A stretch of DNA of 64,000 nt from NORP309 sp045107085 (lineage in GTDB: Bacteria > Pseudomonadota > Gammaproteobacteria > Xanthomonadales > Marinicellaceae). The translations under genes and the position numbers were made by a program. Each line of letters opens with the position of its first letter. Position 1 is the stretch's first letter. The notes under the pieces were generated by a model. It was not told the DNA's origin. It was given only the letters and a program-made list of their open reading frames with translations, and searched no databases. This document shows positions 16,545 to 26,260 of the stretch, piece by piece. The DNA is taken from the NCBI GenBank assembly GCA_045107085.1, contig JBGCFT010000088.1, positions 3,935-67,934 of the forward strand, read 5' to 3'.

Positions 16545-17342
16545 ATGAAAATTGTTACCGTTTTATTATTGAGTCTGTTTGTCTTGTCTTGTGGCCAACA
16601 ACAATCACAACAATTGCCAGAATCAGATGTGATTGCCAATGTTGGAGATGAAGTGATTACTGCTGATTTACTTAATGCTTATATGCATGTTAATGGCATA
16701 GCCAATCCAACACCTGAAGTTGTTAATGCCTCCTTAACGCAGTTGATTGAGGAAATTGCCATGGCCAATATTGCCACAAAAAAACAATTACCAATGACCA
16801 GAGAGCAAATGAATAACTTTAAATATCTTCAGCTACGTGCTTTGGCATCCAATGCAAAAAATGATTATCTAACCAATAATGTTATTACCGAGGAAGAAAT
16901 TAAACAAGAATACAATAAAGTTAATGAAGCGACCAAAGGCCAAGAATACCATGTACATCACATGCTTTATACAGATGAAATTGAAGCCATTACAGTACTA
17001 GACGAAATAAACTCAGTCGATGACTTTTTAAAAGCAGAAAATCAATATTTAAAAGATAACCCTGATAAAGTTAACGTGGGAAATTTAGGTTGGGTTAACT
17101 TACTACAATTGCCTCAAAGTTTTAAAGATATTTTACCTTCAATGAGCCCTAACTCTATAAACCCACAAGTAATTTCTAGTCAATTTGGAGCCCATATTGT
17201 TTATCTTGAGGCCACAAGAGACATAGTTGCTCCTGCATTTGAAGAGGTAAAAGCAGGCATTGAAAATTCACTTAAGTCTAAAAAAGCGTCAAAATTTGGT
17301 CAACTTGCCGTTGCTAAAGCCCGAGTAACTATTGTTAAATAA
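16545..17342 (+). CDS. PpiC-type peptidyl-prolyl isomerase lipoprotein (EpsD-like)
   Basis: A 265-residue protein starting MKIVTVLLLSLFVLSCGQQ, a lipoprotein signal with a probable lipobox Cys at residue 16. A SurA-like N-terminal helical part (LTQLIEEIAMANIA...) is followed by a parvulin domain (residues ~130-225: EYHVHHMLY, GNLGWVN, SQFGAHIVYLEA). This layout is found in outer-membrane or exopolysaccharide-linked foldases of the EpsD type. The start at 16545 is preferred over 16515 because it directly opens the signal peptide. Monocistronic. Confidence 0.8.
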   Translation: MKIVTVLLLSLFVLSCGQQQSQQLPESDVIANVGDEVITADLLNAYMHVNGIANPTPEVVNASLTQLIEEIAMANIATKKQLPMTREQMNNFKYLQLRALASNAKNDYLTNNVITEEEIKQEYNKVNEATKGQEYHVHHMLYTDEIEAITVLDEINSVDDFLKAENQYLKDNPDKVNVGNLGWVNLLQLPQSFKDILPSMSPNSINPQVISSQFGAHIVYLEATRDIVAPAFEEVKAGIENSLKSKKASKFGQLAVAKARVTIVK

Positions 17343-17374
17343 CAATATAAACCACTTTTCACATTGATTAATTA

Positions 17375-18118
17375 TTACCTGAAATATTGTTTATTGGCAT
17401 AAAAACTGTTGTTTTGATTTTTATGCCACCCAGGAATTCCCAAAACGGGAAGCGGAGATAGGTCTTCTTTTGATATCAAGAGTTTATGGTTTAGTATTTT
17501 ACTGGCAATAAACGCATCAATGTCAAATTGATTCTCATCAACCAGTAAAGCTTTTGCTGTCATTCCAATATACGGATTTAAATATTTCTCATACATGGCG
17601 TGGCCAAATGTTATGATCTTAATTTCTTGGTTGAGCCAGAGAGATTTATTTTCTATAAATAATTTATACCAGTCGTGTTTTCTGATTAATTCTAGGTGAA
17701 CTGATTTTGCAAGAATAATAACACCACACTCATCAAAAAGAGTCAATATGTCTCGTTTTCTTGAGCGCTTACTGTCATTTTGTAACTGAATTTGTTGGTA
17801 ATGAATGGCATTAATTGCCGATTTGGTTTTTGGGAAATTGTGCCATACCATTGCGTTAAAGAAATCATGCCAATTGTTGCTTCTTGTTGCAATCACGCCA
17901 TGCTCATAGATACGTTCTTCATAGCCCAATTTAGGGTGTAACAAATTATCGTCTTGTTGAGCAAAAAACAAATTTTTATTGTTGTTATTGTAATGTTTAA
18001 AATGCTTGTTAAGCTGGTCACAATTGGGCAGTGTGCTTTTTTTTCTGAGATTAAACAAAGGAAAAACAGCATCTAAAGTAGACTTGATATCACGGTACAT
18101 TATGTCGTCATGTATCAT
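17375..18118 (-). CDS. DUF3025 family protein
   Basis: A 247-residue cytoplasmic protein of unknown function. The family pattern is clear: YEERIYEHGVIATRSNNWHD, FFNAMVWHNFPKTKSAINAIH, RDILTLFDECGVIIL and FGHAMYEKYLNPYIGMTAKAL. The start was set to the ATG at 18118; an upstream TTG at 18127 is possible, and neither has a strong ribosome site. It stands alone. The function of this proteobacterial family is not established. Confidence 0.8.
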   Translation of the reverse strand: MIHDDIMYRDIKSTLDAVFPLFNLRKKSTLPNCDQLNKHFKHYNNNNKNLFFAQQDDNLLHPKLGYEERIYEHGVIATRSNNWHDFFNAMVWHNFPKTKSAINAIHYQQIQLQNDSKRSRKRDILTLFDECGVIILAKSVHLELIRKHDWYKLFIENKSLWLNQEIKIITFGHAMYEKYLNPYIGMTAKALLVDENQFDIDAFIASKILNHKLLISKEDLSPLPVLGIPGWHKNQNNSFYANKQYFR

Positions 18119-18207
18119 GCTATTCAATTAATTGATTGAGAGAAGTAATATTGACAGGGTTTTACTCGAATACAATTCCGCCAGATAATTTAGGCAACGA
18201 TATTCAT

Positions 18208-18744
18208 TCAAGGCAATGACTCAATGTGATTTTTTAGGTTGAGCAGTCCTTTTTCATAATCCGGGGCAATCATATCCTCTAAAACAAATCCAAAATAACG
18301 GTAAAAAACATTGTAACCAAAGTCATTATAAAAAGTCCAAGTCACTTTGGTTTCGTTACCAATTCTCGTTAATGAAATTTTAGACAGAGCTGGATTTTCA
18401 GATTTGCCAAAATAAAATTTAGTTCTGATAAATTCGTCTTTTTTTGATTCAATAATTTCATTAGAACCTTTGCCTATACTTTGATTGCCTTGCCATGATA
18501 GTTTTGAACCTTCACCTGACTCAGGTCCAGAGAGAGAATATTGGGCATTGATATCCAGTTCATACCAAGGAGACCATTGGTTAAAATTACTCAAAGAGTT
18601 AATGACATTGAAGACTTTACTGACACCTCTATCAATAACAATACTCCTTTCTAATACAACTTTTGAGGGCAAGAAAAAACCAACAATTACTGTAATTACA
18701 AGTAAAAAAAGCATTGCCAAAACCAAGTATCTTAAAGTTCTCAT
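18208..18744 (-). CDS. SRPBCC (polyketide cyclase-like) membrane-anchored protein
   Basis: A 178-residue protein with an N-terminal transmembrane helix (residues ~5-26) and a START/SRPBCC-like domain. Typical features are ERSIVIDRGVSKVFNVINSL at the start, FNQWSPWYELD, GEGSKLSW and a C-terminal long helix (KGLLNLKNHIE). These domains bind hydrophobic ligands; specificity is unknown. It is transcribed away from feoAB across a ~150-bp gap. Confidence 0.8.
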   Translation of the reverse strand: MRTLRYLVLAMLFLLVITVIVGFFLPSKVVLERSIVIDRGVSKVFNVINSLSNFNQWSPWYELDINAQYSLSGPESGEGSKLSWQGNQSIGKGSNEIIESKKDEFIRTKFYFGKSENPALSKISLTRIGNETKVTWTFYNDFGYNVFYRYFGFVLEDMIAPDYEKGLLNLKNHIESLP

Positions 18745-18853
18745 ATGAATTCTAGTCTGTGTAGTATGAGCGGTAATTTACTATTAATGTAAACCATTAT
18801 CAAGATTATTTTACAATTTGCCAAAAGGTCTTGATTTTCGTAATTGGCTAATT

Positions 18854-18872
18854 CATAATGAGAATGATTATT
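18854..18872. promoter_or_regulatory. Fur box upstream of feoAB
   Basis: The 19-mer here matches the classical GATAATGATAATCATTATC Fur consensus at 15 of 19 positions by my count. It ends 21-27 bp before the feoA start, where Fur-Fe(II) would block transcription under iron-replete conditions. The location in front of a ferrous-iron transporter supports the call. Confidence 0.7.
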
Positions 18873-18899
18873 ATTTAGGATATTAATTATAACGTGTTA

Positions 18900-19118
18900 A
18901 TGAAACTATCTCAGGCCAAAGCAGGCAATCAATACAAGGTTGAAGACATGGGATCATTGCAAGTTTTATCTCAACGTTTAGCGCTTCTTGGTTTAAATGC
19001 TGGGGTTTTTATTGAGTTGATGTCAATATATAAACATGGGGCCTTGGTTAAAACTCCATTCGGTGATGTTGCCATAGGTTCAGATTTACTCGATTCAATT
19101 ATGGTTACTTCAACCTAG
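18900..19118 (+). CDS. feoA: Ferrous iron transport protein FeoA
   Basis: A 72-residue SH3-like protein (from ATG 18900; a GTG at 18894 would add two residues). FeoA typical features are seen: L-x-x-L-x-x-x-G pattern in RLALLGLNAGVFIEL, then GALVKTPFGDVAIGSDLLDSI. FeoA is thought to regulate or assemble the FeoB complex at the inner membrane. It is 9 bp upstream of feoB and preceded by a Fur box, so the pair is an iron-responsive operon. No FeoC follows. Confidence 0.9.
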   Translation: MKLSQAKAGNQYKVEDMGSLQVLSQRLALLGLNAGVFIELMSIYKHGALVKTPFGDVAIGSDLLDSIMVTST

Positions 19119-19127
19119 TTTTCAATT

Positions 19128-21293
19128 ATGACAGACTTTTATGAAAAGCCACAAGTTGCTTTAATTGGCAATCCAAATTGTGGAAAAACAACTCTATTTA
19201 ATCGCATTACAGGTCTTAATCAAAAAACTGGAAACTGGCCAGGCGTTACTGTTAATTCACGTTATTGTTCGGTTAATTATGATCAATTAGATTATCACTT
19301 GATTGATTTACCTGGTATCTATGCCTTGTCTGTTGAATCCTCTGGTCAAGATGAGCTTCATGTTCAAGAGTTTTTAATCAATAACAAACCAGATCTCATT
19401 ATTAATGTTATTAATGCCAGTGCACTAGAGCGCGGGCTATTTATGGCATTAGAGCTAAAGAAATTTGGTTGCCCAATAGTTACTGTATTAAACATGTGGG
19501 ATGATTTAAGTGCTAAAAACATTAGCATAGACACGCAAACACTTTCAAAATTATTGAATTCACCTGTTATTAAAACGGTAGCAAAAAATTCAAAAGACTT
19601 GGGTGTTGAAGAACTAAAACAAACGATAAAAACACAATTAAAAAACAATTGCACAGTTCAAAAACAGCAACAAAAACAAGATCAGTTAAGACCTCTTGAT
19701 ATTGACACTGGCGATTCTGACATATTTAATCAACGATTAGAACAAGCTAAAAACATATCTAAGCAAGTCACAACCAGGCCAAAAGGCAACTTTATTCACA
19801 AAAATAGAAAATTAGATTTTTTGACTACTCATCCTGTTTGGGGAATGTTTTCATTTTTGTTGGCCATGTATGTGATGTTCTTTTTTGCTATTAATGTCTC
19901 AGCTGTTTTTATAGATTTTTTTGATATTGCTACAGGTGCACTATTAATCGATGGTGGCCATAGGGCTCTAGAGAGCATTGGTTTGCCTCAATGGTTAGTT
20001 GTAATAATAGCAGATGGAGTAGGCGGTGGTTTGCAAACTGTGGCAACTTTTATTCCTGTCATTGGTTTTTTGTATTTGATACTTACATGGCTTGAAGACT
20101 CTGGATATATGGCTAGAGCGGCTTTTGTTATGAATGGACTTATGCAAAAAATCGGCTTATCTGGCCAAGCTTTTGTTCCTTTAATTGTCAGTTTTGGTTG
20201 TAATGTTCCAGCTATCATGGCCACAAGAACTTTGGCAACCAAAAGAGAGCGTTTGGTAACAGTTATGATGGCTCCATTTATGTCTTGTGGAGCACGCCTA
20301 TCAGTTTATGCTTTGTTTGTGGCTGCTTTCTTTTCAGATTATGCCTCTTTCATAGTCTTGGTTTTATATCTGATTGGAATTTTAATGGCTATATTGACGG
20401 GTTTAATGTTACAAAAAACCATTCTTCCCGGAAAAGCCGAGCCATTTATCATAGAATTGCCACCGTGGAGATTGCCTTCTTTAAGAAATTTATTAATGGG
20501 AACATGGTACCGATTGAAAGGCTTTTTGCTAGATGCTGGTAAAATAATAGTCATCATGGTTATGCTGATTCAAGTATTAAACTCAATAGGCAGTGATTTT
20601 ACCTGGGGCAATGAAGACTCAGAAAACTCTATGTTATCTGTTGCATCAAAATCAGTGGTGCCAATTTTTGAACCCATGGGCATTGAAGAAAAAAACTGGC
20701 CTGCAATTGTTGGAATACTCACAGGTATTCTAGCCAAAGAGGTTGTTGTAGGAACACTAGATGCACTATACACTTCTCTTGAAAAAGAACAAAACGCCTC
20801 ACAAGATAATCCTCCAGAAATTAAACAACAACTCAAAGAGGCTGTTGTTTCTATTAAAGACAATGCTTTAGAATTAAGTCACACGTTACTTGACCCTTTG
20901 GGGCTGTCAATAGTCAGTAAAGGAAGTGATGAACAAATGGCTTCAAATCAAGATGTATCAGATTCGCTCTTTGGTATTATTCGTGATAGATTTAGTGATA
21001 AATACGCAGCTTTTGCTTATTTGTTGTTCATTTTATTGTACTTTCCTTGTGTTGCAGCTACAGCAGCAGTAGCGAGAGAGGCAGGTATGAAATGGGCAGT
21101 TTTTACAGCAGGATGGAGTACAGGTTTGGCCTATATGAGTGCCGTTTGTTTTTATCAATTTAGTCAATTCAGCCAAAACCCCTTGGCCGCATTAATTTGG
21201 TTAAGCATTTATGTTACTGGCGTATCTTCAGTATTTCTGTATCTAAAAAGAATAGGAAAGAGAGCTGAGCCAATAAAATTAAATATTGTTTAA
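19128..21293 (+). CDS. feoB: Ferrous iron transporter FeoB
   Basis: A 721-residue inner-membrane Fe(II) transporter. The N-terminal G domain has the G1 loop GNPNCGKTT at residues 14-22, G3 DLPGIYAL and G4 NMWD. A linker region follows, then the membrane part with two Gate domains carrying conserved Cys (FGCNVPAIMATR; FMSCGARL) and the ALAKEVVVGTL-like segment ILAKEVVVGT. Length is near E. coli FeoB (773). The Fur box before feoA should control it. Confidence 0.95.
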   Translation: MTDFYEKPQVALIGNPNCGKTTLFNRITGLNQKTGNWPGVTVNSRYCSVNYDQLDYHLIDLPGIYALSVESSGQDELHVQEFLINNKPDLIINVINASALERGLFMALELKKFGCPIVTVLNMWDDLSAKNISIDTQTLSKLLNSPVIKTVAKNSKDLGVEELKQTIKTQLKNNCTVQKQQQKQDQLRPLDIDTGDSDIFNQRLEQAKNISKQVTTRPKGNFIHKNRKLDFLTTHPVWGMFSFLLAMYVMFFFAINVSAVFIDFFDIATGALLIDGGHRALESIGLPQWLVVIIADGVGGGLQTVATFIPVIGFLYLILTWLEDSGYMARAAFVMNGLMQKIGLSGQAFVPLIVSFGCNVPAIMATRTLATKRERLVTVMMAPFMSCGARLSVYALFVAAFFSDYASFIVLVLYLIGILMAILTGLMLQKTILPGKAEPFIIELPPWRLPSLRNLLMGTWYRLKGFLLDAGKIIVIMVMLIQVLNSIGSDFTWGNEDSENSMLSVASKSVVPIFEPMGIEEKNWPAIVGILTGILAKEVVVGTLDALYTSLEKEQNASQDNPPEIKQQLKEAVVSIKDNALELSHTLLDPLGLSIVSKGSDEQMASNQDVSDSLFGIIRDRFSDKYAAFAYLLFILLYFPCVAATAAVAREAGMKWAVFTAGWSTGLAYMSAVCFYQFSQFSQNPLAALIWLSIYVTGVSSVFLYLKRIGKRAEPIKLNIV

Positions 21294-21363
21294 GTTTTAC
21301 TGGTAACCCTATTTTAATGAGATATGATAGTCACGTTTATAATTAATACCCTAAAATTACTGA

Positions 21364-24222
21364 ATGAAAAAAGAATTTGAGTTTGTTAAAGGACAGCGCT
21401 TTATAAGCCAAACCGAACAAGAGCTTGGGCTTGGACAAGTATTAGAAACAAACCATAGGATGGTTAAATTGGATTTCAATGCTGCCAATGAATCTCGTAT
21501 TTATGCAAAAGATAATGCTCCAATCTCACGTATATTGTTTGAGGTTGGCGATAAAATACCTGCTCGAGCAGGATGGACCTTAACTATTCAAGCTATTGAG
21601 TTACTTAATGGACTAGCCATTTACCAAGGCATAAATGAAAAGGCAGAGGATGTCTTATTGCCTGAAACAGAAATAGCAGACAACATCAAACTAGATCGAC
21701 CATCAGAAAGAATGTTCTCGGGTCATTTAGATTCTAACAAGTGGTTTAATCTTCGACAACTGGCATTGAGCAAACGAAATGAGCTCAATCAAAATCCACT
21801 CTATGGGTTACTGGGTTCCAGGACATCTTTACTCAAGCATCAATTATATATCGCTCAAGCTGTGGCCAAAAGATTTGCCCCAAGAGTTTTGTTAGCTGAC
21901 GAAGTAGGGTTAGGTAAAACAATAGAAGCGGGGTTGATTATTCATCAGCAGTTACTCAAGAATCGGGCCAAACGAGTTTTGATTATTGTGCCTGAAAGCT
22001 TAACGCACCAATGGATGGTGGAAATGTTGAGGCGTTTTAATTTAAGTTTTAATGTCTACAATGAAGAATTATGCAAAGGTGTTGAAGAGTCTTCTCATTA
22101 TGAAACACCTTTTGAAAGCAGTCAATTGGCCATTGTTCCACTTCAATATTTGTTACAACATCAAAATCGAGCAGAACAAATTTTAGTAACTCAATGGGAC
22201 TTGTTGGTTGTTGACGAGGCACATCATTTAAAATGGTCTGAAGAACAAGTCAGCGAAGAATATAAGTTAATAGAAGCACTAGCAGAAAAAATTAAAGGTA
22301 CTTTATTATTAACTGCCACTCCCGAGCAATTAGGAAAGAAAAGTCATTTTGCGCGTTTAAGATTATTGGATAAAAACCGTTTTAGTAACTATGAAGACTT
22401 TATTGCACAAGAAAATAATTATGGCAGTATTGTTAATACCATTGATATTTTAAGGTCTGATAAGGCGATGACTAAAACCGGAGCTAAAAACACAGCAAAA
22501 CAGTTTAAGGAAGAAAAAGATTTAGAAAACATTCAGAAATTATTTGAAGAACGTTTTGATGAAGAGAGTAAACACGAAATTAAACAAGAGCTTATTGAAA
22601 AACTACTCGATAGACATGGAACAGGAAGACTATTGTTTCGCAATACCCGTGCAGCCATAAAAGGTTTTCCCAAAAGAAAATTACACAAATATGCCTTAGA
22701 AAACTCTTATGCAGAGATGGTTGATCAGCCAATTAAATTACAATTAACACCAGAGCTAGTAGATGCTTTCGATAATTGGACAAAAATTGACTCTAGAGTT
22801 TCTTGGTTGGCAGAGAAGATTTTCTCATTAGAATCTAAAAAAATATTATTGATAACATCTAATAAGAAAACAGTTCTGGATTTGGCTGAATCCTTAAGGG
22901 TAAAACAGGGCATTCATGCAGCTGTATTCCATGAAGATTTAACATTAATTGAAAGAGACAAAGCTGCAGCCTGGTTTGCAGATTGTGAAAAAGGTACACA
23001 AATTATGTTGTGTTCTGAAATAGGATCTGAAGGCAGAAACTTTCAATTTGCACAGCATGTGATATTTTTTGACTTACCTTATAATCCTGATTTATTGGAA
23101 CAAAGAATTGGGAGATTAGACAGAATTGGTCAAGAAAGTACGATTCATATTCATGTGCCTTACATGAAAAATACGGCCACAGAGAGACTTTTTAAGTGGT
23201 ATCACAAAGGACTAGATTTATTTGCTAAAACTTGTCCTTCTGCTTATGCAATTTTCAACCAATTACAAACGCAGCTATCAGAACATATTAAAACAACATC
23301 AAAAGAAGAACAGTTTGATGCTTTTATTGAAGAAACAAAACAGCTCACAACCACAATGAATCTTCAATTTGAAAAAGGCAGAGATAAATTGTTGGAATAC
23401 AACTCTTGCCGCCCTTTTGCGTCGGATAAAATTTTGCAAGAGGCTGAATGGCAAGATGATACAAGTTGTATGAGGTTTATGCACAGAATGTTCGATAGGT
23501 ATGGAGTAAATTATGACGAGTTAAGAAAAAATGTCGAATTATTGTCTCCGGGCGAAAATCAACGTTCTCATTTTCCTGGGATAATTCAAGAAGGCATGAG
23601 TGTCACATTTGACAGAGAGACAGCATTGTCAAATGAGACCTTGCATTACATTACTTGGGAACACCCAATGGTGGTAGAAGCAATGGATATGATAACCAGC
23701 GAAGAAAAAGGCAATGCCAGTTTGGTGACAATAAAAAATACTGGCTTACCTCCATCTACAATTATTATTGAATCTATGTTTCATCTGAACGCACCTGCAG
23801 ATGCTGCTTTGCAAATATCTCGCTATTTACCAGCCGACTCTATGCGATTGGTTGCAGATGAAAAATTAATAGATCGTACTAAATCTTTAGACAGTCAGTT
23901 TATTCACAACAATCACTCTTCGGTTCCGCTCAATGTTGCTTTGCAGGTGATTAAAATGAAAGCAAAAGACATGAAAAAAATAATAGCAGCAATTGAATCT
24001 AAATCAGAAAAATTATTACCTACAATGATTAAGAACTCACAAGCTAAGGCTGAAGAACTATTAGACATTGAGATTAATCGACTAAAAGAGTTAAGTCAGG
24101 TCAATCATCACATAAGAAAAGAAGAAATAGTCCATTTAGAAAATCAAAAAACGCAAACCATAAAATCTTTGTCACAAGCAAAAGCACAAATGAATGCTGT
24201 GCGTGTTTTGGTTTGTTTATAG
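21364..24222 (+). CDS. rapA: RNA polymerase-associated ATPase RapA
   Basis: A 952-residue Swi2/Snf2 ATPase that binds RNA polymerase and promotes its recycling (E. coli RapA 968). N-terminal Tudor-like domains (residues ~1-105) are followed by Walker A ADEVGLGKTIEAG at 178-190 and DEAH near 284. Helicase motifs V-VI are seen in CSEIGSEGRNFQFAQHV and EQRIGRLDRIGQ. The C-terminal ~300 residues match the RapA-specific spacer/tail region. Monocistronic, downstream of feoB with a 70-bp gap. Confidence 0.93.
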   Translation: MKKEFEFVKGQRFISQTEQELGLGQVLETNHRMVKLDFNAANESRIYAKDNAPISRILFEVGDKIPARAGWTLTIQAIELLNGLAIYQGINEKAEDVLLPETEIADNIKLDRPSERMFSGHLDSNKWFNLRQLALSKRNELNQNPLYGLLGSRTSLLKHQLYIAQAVAKRFAPRVLLADEVGLGKTIEAGLIIHQQLLKNRAKRVLIIVPESLTHQWMVEMLRRFNLSFNVYNEELCKGVEESSHYETPFESSQLAIVPLQYLLQHQNRAEQILVTQWDLLVVDEAHHLKWSEEQVSEEYKLIEALAEKIKGTLLLTATPEQLGKKSHFARLRLLDKNRFSNYEDFIAQENNYGSIVNTIDILRSDKAMTKTGAKNTAKQFKEEKDLENIQKLFEERFDEESKHEIKQELIEKLLDRHGTGRLLFRNTRAAIKGFPKRKLHKYALENSYAEMVDQPIKLQLTPELVDAFDNWTKIDSRVSWLAEKIFSLESKKILLITSNKKTVLDLAESLRVKQGIHAAVFHEDLTLIERDKAAAWFADCEKGTQIMLCSEIGSEGRNFQFAQHVIFFDLPYNPDLLEQRIGRLDRIGQESTIHIHVPYMKNTATERLFKWYHKGLDLFAKTCPSAYAIFNQLQTQLSEHIKTTSKEEQFDAFIEETKQLTTTMNLQFEKGRDKLLEYNSCRPFASDKILQEAEWQDDTSCMRFMHRMFDRYGVNYDELRKNVELLSPGENQRSHFPGIIQEGMSVTFDRETALSNETLHYITWEHPMVVEAMDMITSEEKGNASLVTIKNTGLPPSTIIIESMFHLNAPADAALQISRYLPADSMRLVADEKLIDRTKSLDSQFIHNNHSSVPLNVALQVIKMKAKDMKKIIAAIESKSEKLLPTMIKNSQAKAEELLDIEINRLKELSQVNHHIRKEEIVHLENQKTQTIKSLSQAKAQMNAVRVLVCL

Positions 24223-24245
24223 CCAATTGATAAGCACATTGGCTA
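24220..24245. terminator. Hairpin between convergent rapA and adk
   Basis: TAGCCAAT (10 bases) ATTGGCTA forms an 8-bp stem that begins at the rapA stop codon. No clear T-run follows on either strand, so it is only a candidate terminator or transcript-end stabiliser. Confidence 0.4.
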
Positions 24246-24274
24246 AACATAAACTCTGTGGCTTATATGAAGTT

Positions 24275-24838
24275 TTAGAAGCGTAGAACAGATTTAATTC
24301 TATGTTGAACTTGATCGATTGTACCTTGACCTAATACTTCACTCAAAACATCATGCTTTTTATAATAATCGACCACAGGAGCTGTTTGATTTTCATAAAT
24401 GTTAATTCGGTCCCTAACAACAGATTCTGTGTCATCAGATCGACCTTCTTGTAATGCCCTTTTTGCTATTCTACCAACCACTTCTTCAGGGTCGACAGCA
24501 ATTAAAACAGCATGTTCCACAGGCATATTAATGCCATTGAGTAATTCATCCAACATATCAGCTTGAGTTAAGTTACGTGGAAAGCCATCTAATATAAAAC
24601 CGTTGCGAGCGTCATCTTGAGATAATCTTTCTTTCAGCATCCCCAGTACAATTTCATCAGATACTAACTGGCCTTTATCCATGACTACCTTTGCAGCCAT
24701 ACCTAAATCTGATTTAGCTGCCACAGCAGCTCTCAGTAGATCTCCTGTAGAAATGTGTGGAATATTATATTCTTCCTTTAATAATTTTGCTTGTGTGCCT
24801 TTTCCAGAGCCAGGCGCGCCCAATAAAACCAATCTCAT
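24275..24838 (-). CDS. adk: Adenylate kinase (short-LID form)
   Basis: A 187-residue enzyme that interconverts 2 ADP with ATP + AMP. The P-loop GAPGSGKGTQ lies at residues 7-16. The AMP-binding segment is ISTGDLLRAAV, and GFILDGFPRN holds the central motif. The LID is the short type (KRALQEGRSDDTESVVRDR) rather than the ~30-residue-longer LID of E. coli, as in Xanthomonas-like gammaproteobacteria. It lies divergently from pfp with a 160-bp shared promoter gap. Confidence 0.95.
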   Translation of the reverse strand: MRLVLLGAPGSGKGTQAKLLKEEYNIPHISTGDLLRAAVAAKSDLGMAAKVVMDKGQLVSDEIVLGMLKERLSQDDARNGFILDGFPRNLTQADMLDELLNGINMPVEHAVLIAVDPEEVVGRIAKRALQEGRSDDTESVVRDRINIYENQTAPVVDYYKKHDVLSEVLGQGTIDQVQHRIKSVLRF

Positions 24839-25000
24839 ATGTATTATCTCAAACCTTAAAATCTGTATTAAATTAAAAAAATGTATCTTGCTTTAATTGT
24901 TACTTTAGATAGTGCTTATAAAGAATCTTAGGGTGTGATAAAGTAACGCCTGAGACGATCTAAGTCAACTCTTTATTATTAAAATTCATAGGAAAAAACC

Positions 25001-26260
25001 ATGACAAAGAAAAATGCACTTTACTGTCAATCAGGCGGAGTTACTGCTGTCATTAATGCGACAGCTTGTGGTGTCATCGAAACAGCTCGTAAGCACAGTG
25101 ATCAAATAGGAACGGTTTATGGCGCAAAAAATGGAATTATTGGAGCCCTGAGAGAGGAGCTCATTGATACATCTTTTGAGAGCGATGCCAATATTGCTGC
25201 GCTTAAACATACTCCAGGCGGTGCATTTGGATCTTGCAGATTTAAACTTCAAGACTTAGAAAAACAAAAAGCGGAATATGAACGATTGATTGAGGTTTTC
25301 AAAGCCCACAATATAGGGTATTTGTTCTACAATGGCGGTGGCGACTCATCAGATACGGCGTATAAAATATCCAAAATAGCCAAGCAAATGAATTTTCCAG
25401 TCAATTGTATTGGTGTGCCTAAAACAATTGATAATGATTTACCAATTACCGATACATGTCCTGGTTTTGGAACCACGGCAAAATATATTGCTGTTTCTAT
25501 GCAAGAAGCCTCTTTGGATGTCGAATCTATGAGTGAGTCTTCAACAAAAGTATTTGTGATGGAAGTAATGGGAAGGCATGCAGGATGGATAGCAGCAGCT
25601 GGTGGTTTAGCAGGCAAATCACACGATGAGCCGCCTCAAATAATACTATTCCCAGAAATACCTTTTGAAAAAGAAGCGTTTCTAGCCAGGGTAAAATATT
25701 CTGTAGAAAACTTTGGTTATTGTTCAATAGTTGTGTCTGAAGGTGTTCAAGATCAATCAGGTAAATTTTTAGCCGATGCAGGAACTGTAGATGCATTTGG
25801 TCACGCACAATTGGGTGGGGTTGCTCCAGTCATTGCAAACATGGTCAGACAAGAACATGGTTATAAATATCACTGGGCAGTTTCTGACTATTTGCAAAGA
25901 TCAGCAAGACACTTGGCATCACAAACTGATTTTGAACAAGCTTATGCAGTAGGAGAAGGAGCAGTAAAATTAGCCATTGAGGGGAAAAATGGAGTGATGC
26001 CCGTCATAAAACGGTTATCAGATGATCCTTATCAATGGGAAATCGCAACCGCCCAACTTGCAGATATGGCAAATGTTGAAAAGATGTTACCCAGAGACTA
26101 TATTACAGCAGATGGTTTTGGTATTACTGAAAAGTGCCGAAGATATTTGTTGCCTCTTATTCAAGGAGAAGCTTATCCCCCTTATGAAAACGGCTTGCCG
26201 AAATATAAGCGATTAACTAAGAAAATGCTAACAAAAAAGCTACCAGTATTTAGTGTTTAA
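25001..26260 (+). CDS. pfp: Pyrophosphate-dependent 6-phosphofructokinase
   Basis: A 419-residue phosphofructokinase. PPi use is indicated by Lys141 in PKTIDND (ATP enzymes have PGTIDND). The other discriminating site, usually GGDD in PPi enzymes and GGDG in ATP enzymes, reads GGGDSSD here (residues 112-118), so a Ser stands where Asp is typical. The F6P motif MGRHAGWIAAAGG is intact. The reaction is reversible, so one enzyme could serve glycolysis and gluconeogenesis. Inorganic pyrophosphatase lies 1.4 kb away. The stop overlaps the stop of the convergent sulfotransferase-like gene. Confidence 0.88.
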   Translation: MTKKNALYCQSGGVTAVINATACGVIETARKHSDQIGTVYGAKNGIIGALREELIDTSFESDANIAALKHTPGGAFGSCRFKLQDLEKQKAEYERLIEVFKAHNIGYLFYNGGGDSSDTAYKISKIAKQMNFPVNCIGVPKTIDNDLPITDTCPGFGTTAKYIAVSMQEASLDVESMSESSTKVFVMEVMGRHAGWIAAAGGLAGKSHDEPPQIILFPEIPFEKEAFLARVKYSVENFGYCSIVVSEGVQDQSGKFLADAGTVDAFGHAQLGGVAPVIANMVRQEHGYKYHWAVSDYLQRSARHLASQTDFEQAYAVGEGAVKLAIEGKNGVMPVIKRLSDDPYQWEIATAQLADMANVEKMLPRDYITADGFGITEKCRRYLLPLIQGEAYPPYENGLPKYKRLTKKMLTKKLPVFSV

